Assembly: GCA_000482145.1 (NCBI GenBank)
Contig: AUXH01000106.1
Location: 1-40,685 of the forward strand
Source: Strigomonas culicis
Lineage: Eukaryota > Euglenozoa > Kinetoplastea > Trypanosomatida > Trypanosomatidae
DNA length: 40,685 bases
Reading direction: 5' to 3'
A program made the position numbers and the translations under genes. Shown piece after piece: positions 1-9,200 of this stretch (its first letter is position 1; the number at the start of each line of letters is the position of its first letter). The notes under the pieces were generated by a model that saw nothing but the letters and a program-made list of their open reading frames with translations, was not told the origin of the DNA and searched no databases.

Positions 1-869
1 TTTTCTTCCTTTTTTTTTTTTAACACTGTAGCCTTTATGAGAAGTATGTGTAGAACGCGAAGTACAAACATATTGTTAGCTTATTATTATTCTCTCCCTT
101 TCAATGTGTATAAGTAAGAGAGAGAGAGAGAGAGAGAGACGAAATGATCTTTTTTCTTAAACAGTTCATCATCTTTTTACGCTCTATTATTCTCCGAAAA
201 GGGAAAACATTTTTGAATCAACGCCAAAAAAAAAACAAATAATAATAGTAATGATAATAAAGAAAGCAATCGAAACTAAATAATTGTCACAGTTCTGTAA
301 CAGGTAACTAAATAGAAAAAAAAAGAGAAATCCATTTTTTATTGTTAAAGAATTTGGCTAGCCACAAATGAGTAACATTCCAAAAATAACAACAAAAAAG
401 AAAAAAAGATGAACCAGATATGAGGAGGAGAAGTTAAAAAAAAGAAGAGCAAATAAAAAACAAAATCAAGAGAAACAAAAAGAGTAGAAAACTCATAATT
501 CATGTGTATAAAGTAATTGCACATCTATCATTTTGCGACTCGTTTTCTTTCTTCCTTTTCCTCTAACCCTTTTTTTATAGAATTGTTTTTTTTTTTGTTT
601 CTTTTCGTTCCTCAGTTTTTTGCCTCCTTCTCCCTCGTCCTCCGGTTTGTTATTCCTTCTGGTATATCAGTGCATAGACTGTTAGTTAGCTCTCTCAAAC
701 TCTAATGCAACATACAAGCCAACGCGTTATATATCTTGAAATGAAAAAAAAAATGAAATTTCATTTTCGGTTTGTTGCTGTTATGCATGGGTATAGTAGA
801 GATGCGAGACATCTTCCATTAGTGGTATAGTTGTTTATACTTTCTGATTGCTTTCTCAATGCCTCCCTA
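1..869. other. AT-rich non-coding left flank
   Basis: No gene is supported in this stretch. It is AT-rich, with many A and T runs, and includes a GA microsatellite and one short palindrome, listed separately. Since the unit is transcribed right to left, it should hold the 3' UTR of the Cys-rich membrane protein gene followed by spacer towards the next gene. The only open frame, about 62 codons on the plus strand near 517-705, is a Phe/Leu-rich translation of T-rich DNA and is not credible. Confidence 0.7.
117..139. repeat. (AG)n microsatellite
   Basis: This is an uninterrupted AG dinucleotide run of about 11 units in non-coding DNA. On the gene strand it is a CT tract, so it could serve as the pyrimidine tract for trans-splicing of the next gene beyond the left edge. 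That role is inference. Confidence 0.9.
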
Positions 870-1766
870 TCACTTCTGCTTTGGCGCCTCCTGCCCATCC
901 TGTACGCCCCAGTCTTGGCCCTGACCGTTGTTTCCACTCTTCTTCTCGTGTGCCTTCTCCTCCTCAGCCTCCTGAGCGTCCTTGTCGATGAGCGGCTTGA
1001 CGACCGTGACGGCGGGCGGGCAGCAGCAGCAGCACAGCATGGAGAAGAGACATGCGGCGATCGTGACGGCCATCAGCAGCAGCGTCGCGCGGCAGCCCTG
1101 TGTGCACAGCTGGTGATGGTCCGGCAGCGGCGGCGGACGGATGTACTCGAAGCACTGCGAGTAGTTCATGTGGCACGTGATGAGGCCGCAGTTCTTGCGG
1201 CTCTCCGCCGCGGCGCAGGTGACGGCGCGGCAGCTGCGGAAGCTCTCGGAGGTCTCAAAGGAGTCGCCAGGAGTCGTACCGTGCTGCAGGATGGCCGCGA
1301 CCGCCTCGCTCTCCGCGGTGGTGAGCGTCGCACCCGCGTAGTAGCGCTGCTGCATGAGTGCGGTGTTCACACACTTCCAAAAATCCACGAAGCACTTTGC
1401 GAGTGTATTGCAAGTGGTGTAGCCACTCTCCATCCATGCATTGCTGCTGGTACAGTAGAGCCCGCTGGGGGTGAAGCTCGTGCTGTCTGCCGCGCCACTG
1501 CAGACACAGCGCTGCTGCACACAAGGCACGTACTCCTCTTTGTCGTACGGCAGATTAGTCATGAAGTCAGGCGGGCTCGAATCCAGCTCGGAGCAGCTTG
1601 TGTAGTCTGGCGTGGGGTTGATCGTATAGCACTGCTCCCACGTGATGGGCCCCGCCGCCGCGTCGTAGTCGGATGGGGGGTCTGGGATGGCGGCGGCCGG
1701 GGACGCAACTGCCAGCAGCAGCAGCAGCAGCGCGGTGGCGCTGGTCAGCATAAGCGTGCGAGCCAT
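870..1766 (-). CDS. Cys-rich type I membrane protein, unknown function
   Basis: I do not recognise a named family. The predicted 298-residue protein starts with a typical signal peptide: a Leu-rich core at about residues 11-21 and an AAA-type cleavage site near residue 26. An extracellular or lumenal domain of about 200 residues follows, with many cysteines that probably form disulfides. One membrane segment lies at about residues 227-250 and ends in five consecutive cysteines followed by two prolines, a likely palmitoylation site. The cytosolic tail of about 42 residues is charged and rich in Glu, Lys and Gln. The open frame extends upstream to a TTG at 1820. The ATG at 1766 was chosen because it starts the signal peptide and is the first ATG after the predicted splice acceptor at 1848-1849. 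It is probably a surface or endomembrane protein of a trypanosomatid-restricted family; that is inference. Confidence 0.8.
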   Translation of the reverse strand: MARTLMLTSATALLLLLLAVASPAAAIPDPPSDYDAAAGPITWEQCYTINPTPDYTSCSELDSSPPDFMTNLPYDKEEYVPCVQQRCVCSGAADSTSFTPSGLYCTSSNAWMESGYTTCNTLAKCFVDFWKCVNTALMQQRYYAGATLTTAESEAVAAILQHGTTPGDSFETSESFRSCRAVTCAAAESRKNCGLITCHMNYSQCFEYIRPPPLPDHHQLCTQGCRATLLLMAVTIAACLFSMLCCCCCPPAVTVVKPLIDKDAQEAEEEKAHEKKSGNNGQGQDWGVQDGQEAPKQK

Positions 1767-1847
1767 GGTGGAGGATCGGGTTCGAAGAAGAAGAAGGGAG
1801 AAACGAAAAGAAAAACGCAAAACCGAGAGAAAAAAAAATGCTCTATT

Positions 1848-1849
1848 CT
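1848..1849 (-). promoter_or_regulatory. Predicted spliced-leader acceptor AG for the Cys-rich membrane protein
   Basis: On the gene strand a CT-repeat pyrimidine tract (about 1866-1882) is followed by its first AG here. The first ATG downstream is the chosen start at 1766, giving a 5' UTR of about 80 bases. This is a prediction from the polypyrimidine-tract plus first-AG rule. Confidence 0.45.
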
Positions 1850-2151
1850 ATAAAGATACAGACACCGAGAGAGAGAGAGAATAAACTATTGTATTTACAC
1901 AAATACTGTACACGATCTCGTCATACATCCTAGTTGCCCACCACATACATATCAATTTCAAAAGGTAACCGCATAATACATTGAATTCTAGAACAACAAC
2001 AACAACAACAACAACATACAGAGCACATTTGCGTACCCCAAAAACACATTGATAGTATTGCCCTCCATGTCGACTAACAACCTCACCACCTGCTCGATCG
2101 CGCGTATTACTTTCCCTTTTCATTTTTTTTTTACTTTCTGCTTTTCGATCG
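1850..2151. other. Spacer between SEC11 and the Cys-rich membrane protein gene
   Basis: This AT-rich spacer contains a GA dinucleotide run near 1867-1881 and an AAC trinucleotide run at 1992-2015. Open frames crossing it translate the repeats into Ser/Leu or Val runs and are not convincing genes. It should hold the SEC11 3' UTR and the splice signals of the downstream gene. Confidence 0.7.
1992..2015. repeat. (AAC)8 microsatellite
   Basis: Eight perfect AAC units in non-coding DNA, which read as a GTT repeat on the transcribed strand, within the likely 3' UTR of SEC11. GU-rich stretches can bind RNA-binding proteins; any such role here is speculative. Confidence 0.9.
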
Positions 2152-2808
2152 CTACTGTTCATTGGAGGTCAGTATGAGAAACCCTAGAATTGCAATGACG
2201 ACGTATTTGAACACCGCGGACTCGTTGAAGAGAATGGTGATGTAGCCCACCTTGGGGATATATGCGATGGACTTCCCGACAATCTGGTCCTCGCCAATCC
2301 AGTGCATGCCATCACCGTAGAACACGCGGTCGTCATCGAGGTTGTTGTCACCCTTCGTGAGCAGCAGTTTTTTCTTCTGCACACGGCGTCGGCCCGCGGT
2401 GCCGGTGCCTGTCGACGATGCAGCCTCATCCACCTCGTCGACAAAGATGGTGTGCGTGCGATGCACACGGTGGACGATAGGGATGCCGCGGCCAGGGAGG
2501 TTGTACACAACGATGTCCCCCGCCACGATGGGGGAGCGGAACCAGTTGCTTACCTGCCGCGCCCACGGGTCGGACGCGCTCGGCCGCGGCACCATCTTAT
2601 GTAGGAGAAGGATGTCGCCGCGCTCGTAGCCGGGCTCCATGCTGCCGGAGATGACGACGACGACGGGCACATCGCACTCCACCAGCATCGTGCATGCGCG
2701 CCAGCCGACCGCGGCCATGGAAAAGAGAAGGCCGATCGTGACGATTTGGTGGATGACGTCGCGCACACGCAGAGACGCGAACGTGCGCAGCTCCTCGCGT
2801 ATATCCAT
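2152..2808 (-). CDS. SEC11: Signal peptidase complex catalytic subunit SEC11 (type I signal peptidase, family S26B)
   Basis: This 218-residue protein matches the ER-type signal peptidase, which removes signal peptides from proteins entering the ER lumen. A membrane segment lies at about residues 22-38. The SGSMEP box at 54-59 supplies the catalytic Ser56. The PIVHRV box at 110-115 has His113 in place of the bacterial lysine, the hallmark of the eukaryotic/archaeal type. The TKGDNN box at 151-156 and the downstream Asp cluster complete the active site. A C-terminal hydrophobic segment lies at about 200-214. About 19 residues rich in Gly, Thr, Arg and Lys are inserted between the His box and the KGDNN box, compared with the human protein as I remember it. 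The start follows a predicted splice acceptor by about 70 bases. Confidence 0.96.
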   Translation of the reverse strand: MDIREELRTFASLRVRDVIHQIVTIGLLFSMAAVGWRACTMLVECDVPVVVVISGSMEPGYERGDILLLHKMVPRPSASDPWARQVSNWFRSPIVAGDIVVYNLPGRGIPIVHRVHRTHTIFVDEVDEAASSTGTGTAGRRRVQKKKLLLTKGDNNLDDDRVFYGDGMHWIGEDQIVGKSIAYIPKVGYITILFNESAVFKYVVIAILGFLILTSNEQ

Positions 2809-2878
2809 ACTCCTGCCTCTCTATTTGATTTTTTTATTTTAAATTCTTATTTAGTCAACCACAATTCCTACAGAGTAT

Positions 2879-2880
2879 CT
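2879..2880 (-). promoter_or_regulatory. Predicted spliced-leader acceptor AG for SEC11
   Basis: On the gene strand a pyrimidine-rich tract covers about 2922-2950, and this is the first AG after it. It gives a 5' UTR of about 70 bases before the ATG at 2808. Confidence 0.45.
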
Positions 2881-3293
2881 TCATCAGTAAACCAAATAAA
2901 TCAAAATAAGACAGTATTGGGAAGAGTAAGAAGGAAAGAAAAAAAGAGTTTAGTTAATAATAATCATAGATTATCAATTGTTTTAGGAAACAAAGTGCTG
3001 TGATATACACAAATAGTGTTTTTTTTCTTCTGATTACTATTTCAGAAGTAATACAGCTTTTTATTTACTTATTGATTGATGACATAGCTTAAGAATTTTT
3101 TGTTAAGTGGAATTAATTATTAATCGTAACAAACTAAGAGAAAGAGAAAAAAGTACTTTGTTTTGTATTTGTTTTTGTTTAATCGCATGTTTCATTTATA
3201 GATGCAGCTAGTTTTTTTTTTTTAGAAGAAAAAAATGTAAAAAAAAGAGAAAGGAACCAAACAAACAAACTAAAAAAAAAGAAGGAACACCAC
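2881..3293. other. AT-rich spacer between the 2395-residue gene and SEC11
   Basis: The sequence is strongly AT-rich with A and T homopolymers and no supported gene. It should contain the 3' UTR and polyadenylation region of the upstream large gene, plus the pyrimidine tract for SEC11 trans-splicing at about 2922-2950. Confidence 0.7.
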
Positions 3294-6200
3294 TTACATA
3301 TCAACTTGGAAGATATTGCGCTCATAACCTACAAGCTTGGTGGACCCGTCGTCGCCCTCCTCGGTCTGGTAATGCCCACTATCCTCCTCAATCCTCAGCG
3401 CGGTCTGCTTCAGCAGACTCTTACTCTCCTCCTCCCCCATCGCCACGTACAGCACGTCCGACAGGCTGTACGCCGAGAGCGGCGCCACAGCGGCGGCGTC
3501 GTCATCCTCGTCACCGCCGCGCCACGAATGATCCTCGTCGTCGCTGTCGCTCTCACTGCCCTTGTCCTGCTGCTGGGCACGGTGGTGCAGCCGCTCGGGG
3601 TGGTACACAATCGCACGGGTGCGCGGCGTCAGCATCTTGTGCGTCGTGAGTGCCTTGAGCACGTCGTAGTAAACGTAGTCCGTCTCGCTGCTGATGACGG
3701 AAAAGTAAGAGATGTAGTGCGCCGAGATGGTCAGCATACTGCTTGTGATGGCAGCAAGCGTGAAGAGCACCTCGTGGCGGTGGCGGTGGCTGAGCGCGCG
3801 CGTCGCCGGTGCGCGCTCCGTCTCCGCCTCCATCGATGCGGTCTCCTCTTTTGTGCGCTTCGCGGGCCCATTGTGGCTTGGTGGCGCTGCTTGCCGCGCG
3901 TCCGCGGCGCGGGTGAGCAGGAATAAGAAGGCAATGAAGCGGTTCATCACTTTGCGGTCTAGCTTGTTGTTGCGGTGGCTTACCGCATCGCTTGAAAGCT
4001 GCTGCTGGCTGCGGACGGAGGCGAGCCGGCCCTCCAGAATCATCGTCAACAGATTGCTCATAAGCGCGGGCAGCACGGTCGGCCGTGCAAAAAAGAGAAC
4101 CGTCTCCGGATGCTGATGCGGCGCTTTTTGTTGTTTCTGCTGCGGCTTCTTTGTTTGGGTGCTCGGGTTGTGATGGCTCTTGACATAACGCTCAAAGAGC
4201 CATTTCTGGGAGAGCAGATCTAACAACATGAGGGTTTGTTTCTGGCTCAGTGACGGAGGCTGTTGCTGCTGCGGACTCGTGGCGTCGCCACCGTGTGCCT
4301 GGTAGCCGACGACGCCGCGGTTGGACAGTTCATACACGTATAAGAAGAGTGCGTCCACCAGCTTCTCCATTTCATCCCCCGAGTTCGCATGATGCGGCGT
4401 GCAGGTCACTTTGAGGTTTTGGCACAGCGACAGAAGTAGTGTCGGCAGCGCGCCTTTGTTGCTCGCGTGCTGGAACTGCGGCAACGAGGCGAAGGTGAGC
4501 ACTTTGATGAGGTACGGGTAGAAGTGCTGCTGCGGGTTCACAGCGGCGCTGGGGTGCGGGCTCGCGTGGCTGTGCACGCTGTTGTGGGCGTACAGTGCCA
4601 CGATGCGCTCCAGTGAGGCAGCCACCGTGTGCAGCAAGTCGACGTATGGAGTCGTCGTGGGGACAGCGTCGTCGCGGTGGATGTGGTGCTGAATGCGCTG
4701 GAGGGACTGCTGAAAGACCGCGTGCACAAAGGAAAAGAGCATCCTTTTCAACTTGTTCGGACCACTCGTAGTGTTATTCGTCGGAACAGTAGCCGCGTGA
4801 TCGGTGGTCAAGTTGTTCGTGCTGTGGAGTAGGGCGGGCACCGCGCGCAGCAGGTCACAGAGATACGCCATGTCACTTTCCGGTACATGTTCAAGCCGCG
4901 CAGAGAGATGAAACGAAAAGGAAGACGCCGAAGAAACAGCAGACGTCTTCTTGCTGTCCTCGCGGTACTCAAAAATGGACTTCAACAACGCGATACCATC
5001 GTCGTCGTCTTTCCGCGAAAAGAGCGTCAGCACGATCCAGCTAAACTGCACGGCACTCGTGCCGCCACACTGTAGGAGCGTCTTGAAAAAGGCCACGTTC
5101 GCGCTGCTGTTGCGACAGAGGCGCTGCAGCGTGCGATGCAGCTCGGCGGAGGAGGAGAGAATGAACTGCTCAAACCCATTCTGCTCCCGCGCGCTTGCCG
5201 CATCCTCCTCCCTTCCTTCACCGTCGCTGTCGCCGCCACGATCTTCTCGCGCTCGCTTCTGCGGCGTCTCCTTGGGTGTATTGGGTTTGCCTTGCTGACG
5301 GCCTTTTGGTGCACCTTGCCGCGCGTTCCGCATGTAGTAGTGTTTCAGCTCCTCGAAGAGCCGATTGAAGATCTCCAAGGCGTCGCGCAGCCGAGCGCTC
5401 TTCTCTGCGCCCTCGCCTCCTTCCGTCGATGCCTCGTTGAGCTCCGTCACCTGTTCAAGCGTGTGCTGTAGGATGGCGGTCCAGTTCTGCTCCATCCGAT
5501 GCGTCCACCGGGCGAACACCGTCGCATGCGTCAGATCGCTCCCACCCGGCACGCGGTCCGCGCGGATGCGATCGGATATCAACGCGTAGTGCGGAAGCTC
5601 ACGCAGAAAGAGCAGAAGCAGTGTCGTGTGCGCCGTCGTAGGGGAAGCAGCGCGCGCCAGCTGCGTCTTGAAGAGGTCTGCCACGTGAACCGTAAAGTCG
5701 AACGCAAAGCTAGACCCCGTCGACGTCTCCTTATTGCTATTCGTATTGTTCTTATGCCGGTACTCGGTTTCAATGGCGGACGCCGCGATTTTGTGTAGGA
5801 TCAGAAGCAGCGACGCACTCTCCTTACTGGCGGCGTGACCAGTGTCCAGTGCCGCGTAGTCGGCCAAGAGGGTGATGAGGCGCTCGGACGAAAACACATG
5901 CCGCACAATCTCCCGGAGCTCACTCTCAAACGACCACTCATTCAGCATCTCCATCGTTTGCTTCTGCCGCTGCGGGTCGTCCCGGTCGTCGTCGCCCTGG
6001 TCTCGCACCTCGACGTCGGAGAGGAAGGTGGAGGGCACCCCCACGGCGTGCATGTACGCGGCACTGTACTTGGGACCGCGCGAGGCGCCGGCCGCAGAAA
6101 GCATCTTCCGCAGCGCGGACTGCGCCGCCGGCTCGCAGAGGAGCATAAAGTGGATCGTCCGCACGCACAGCTGCACGACCCCTCTCCCGCTCTCCGTCAG

Positions 6201-9200
6201 CCCGCCGAAGCCGGCGGCGGCCGCGTGGATGCGGTGGAGTGTGTGGAGGAGAAACTCGAGCACGGTCGGCCAGAAGGGGTGGTGCCCTTCCCGCTGATAG
6301 GTGCAGTGCAGCGTCATCAGCAGCAGTGGCAGGTAGACCGCCGTGTTCGCGCCGTCGTCGCGGGCCGCGCCGGCGTCGTCGTAGCAGGAGCGGGTGATGG
6401 CGTCGTAGTCGATGCCGACCAGCACGTCCGTGAGCGCGCGCAGCAGCACGCTGCTCTTGCGCCGCAGCACGTGTTCGAGCCAGACCATCTGCCGCCGCGG
6501 CGGGTGCGGCGCCGCCGGGACATCCATGAAGGAGAACCACAGGAGCGAGATGAACGTCTGTCGCACCACCTTCGCCTTCTTCGTCCCTGTGAAGTAAAAC
6601 AGCGTCTCCCAGCTCTCCTCGGTGATGTCGTGGTTGATGAAGCGCAGCAATGAGTCCTTCTGCCGCCGCGACAGCGCGAGAAAAGCAGACTGGATCTCGC
6701 GAAGGGGTACCGGCCCCTGGCGGGGTCCCGCGGCTGCCGCCGCGGTCGCGGTGATGACGCCGCTCTGCAGACCATGCAGCACATCTACGGCCATCGCGCG
6801 CGCCTCCTTGATGCTCCGCTGCCGCGCCGCCGCAGCCTCCCCCACCTCGCCTTCCTCATTCGACGTCGCCGCCGCGGCCTCGTCGCCGCAGAGCACGAGC
6901 ACGTTGCGGACCAAGGTCAGCCGCTGCATACCGAGCGCCAGCACCATGTACATGGGCTCCTCGGCGATGTGCGCGGCGGCCGCCGGCCCCTCCGGCGGCG
7001 GTGGCGACGCGGCAGCCTGCGCGTAGCACTGCACCACGTCGCGGTAGGTGACGCTCGCGCCCACGACCGCCGTGCTCCTTTTCGTGGTCTGCCACAGCGT
7101 ATCCTCCAACATCCGCACGTACTCGTCGACGCGCTGGCCGGCGGGGAAGTTGCGGAGGCACTGCAGAGTCAGCGCGCGGCAGCGGTAAAGCGCATAGAGC
7201 GCCGCGGTGGTGAGGCAGGCGTCGCGCCCGTCGCCGGTGTGGGGGATGAGAGTCTGCTCGAGGAGGTGGCACAGCAGCACCTCCAGCTCGGTCGAGAGAT
7301 CAATGAGCTGCGCGGAGTTCACAGAGGTCGGCACGAGGCTCTGCACCACCGTCGCCGCGAGGTGCAGCACAAAGCGGTAGTACGCATGGTGCGCCCGCAG
7401 CCGTTGCTGCTGCTGCTGCGGTGGCGCGTCATCGGCGGCCGCCGCCGTGTGCTCGATAAGCGCACTGACGATCGCGGTGGTCGTCTGCAGCGCGCCCTCC
7501 GCATCGAGCGATGCCCGGATCGCCTCGGACAGTGCCGCCGTCACACGCGGCTGCGCGAAGAGCGTGTAGAGGGCGGCGGCCAGGCTGTCGTAGCGGTACA
7601 CCTCCGACATGAAGTGCGTGCTCGCGGCTGTGGCGGTGCCCTCATCGCTGAGCGACCGGCTCGCCGCCGCGTCGCCGTCCGGGTGGATCGTGAAGAGGTC
7701 GAGTAGCAGCGCCATTTGATTGTTTTTGCCGAGCCGCAGTGTGAAGTCAGCCACGAACTGCTCCAGCAACTGTCGGGTCAAGTCGTTCGGCGGCGGCGGC
7801 GCGCCGGCGGCGGCCGGCGCCGTCATGGCGTGACAGGCGATCTTCAGGATGGTGTCCAAGTTGTAATCAATCACGTGTGGCGCGATGACCTCGTAGGACG
7901 CGAGGCAGGTTGACACGCTCTGCTCCACCAAGACGTTCGGATGGCGCGCCAGACTCTGATGGCTGTTCTTATCCAAGTGCGGGGCAATCACCTTCGCAAA
8001 GAGCAGTCCGAGGATCTCAAACCCCATCCCCTTGTTGTACCGGATATCCTCGCCGAGTTGGAAGAGCGACTGACGGATGAGCTTCGGCCCCGGTTCGCCC
8101 CCCTCCACCATGCTGCCTCGCACGATGGAGAACATGTTGGCGATGTTCTTCCACAGCAGACCCTCCAGAAACGAGGCCATGCCGTCCTGCTGCGCACCGA
8201 ACAAGGTGGAGAGCTTCGACAGGAAGCCATCAAACGACAACACAATCTCTTCCAAGAGAATAAAAGGCAGGTGGGTGTTGCCGTCCTCCGACTCATGGTA
8301 GAACTTCACCCCACTGCTGTTCGGCTGGCCATCGTTCTCCTTCTGAGTGTTGTTCTGTCCGGCGGTCTGGTAAGGCTTCACGACCGACAAGAACGACAGG
8401 TAGGAGGAGGCGGAGTGCTTCGACAGGGTGGAGAAGATGGAGGCCCGACTCTCCAGCGACATAAAACTCTGCAGCGTCGATGCGTAGGACTGCAGCGACC
8501 GCGTGTCGTCGTCGCGCGTGTGCGGCTCCCCTGCCTGCGGGTGGCTGTCACGGTGGGCGGCCGACGCCTTGCTGGCGAGAGAGTGGATGCTACTCGTGCT
8601 GTCGACGCTTCCTGCCTGCGAGTAGGTATCGCTGCCGTCCTCTTCTTCGCACTCCATATCCATCGACCCCTCCTCGTGGGCATCCCCATCCTGCTGCTGC
8701 TGCTGCTGCTGGCGCGCTTTGAAACTGTGGAGGGAGAAGAGGTCGTCCTCTGTGGCGGCCCCGTCCCCGTCGCCGCCTTGCTGCCGCAGCAGCGCCTGCT
8801 TCTTCAGCTTGCTCGCGTACTTCTGCTGCTGCTGCTGGCGCCGCCGTTCCTGCTGCTTGCGCTGCGAGCGCGCGAGAAGGGCCGCGCGGCGCTGCTCCTC
8901 CGCAAAGCTCTGCCAGCTGTCGTTGTAGCAGAAGCTCTCGAAGAAGAGGGTCGCGCTGGCCGCCCACTGGGCGAGCAGCACCAACACGCGGAGCCGCGCG
9001 CGCGCCCGCTCCATGTCGGCCCCCGCACGCACCACTCCCGCGTGGGGCGCACGGCCCGCCAGGATGGGCGCGAGGCTCTCCAGCAGCGGCCCCTCGTTCG
9101 GCGCCGTCGTCGTGAAGGTGTGGAGGGAGTGGTCCTGCTGCCGCCCCTTGCCGGCGTCACCTTCCTTCATGAGGTTGCTCTGCATCAGCTTCATCATGTC

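Noticed and set aside
517..705. 62-codon Phe-rich open frame in the left flank
   Set aside because: The translation comes from T-rich non-coding DNA and is on the opposite strand from the transcription unit.
1777..1787. GGTTCGAAG element resembling the B box of a tRNA gene
   Set aside because: No matching A box or cloverleaf can be drawn around it, and it lies in the predicted leader of a protein gene.
1848..2162. 104-codon minus-strand open frame between SEC11 and the Cys-rich protein gene
   Set aside because: Its sequence is mostly the translation of the AAC and GA microsatellites, and it runs through the predicted splice acceptor of the downstream gene.
8694..8712. CAG repeat as a possible expansion-prone locus of special interest
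   Set aside because: The run is short, and similar polyQ tracts occur in several genes of this window, so it seems ordinary for this genome.
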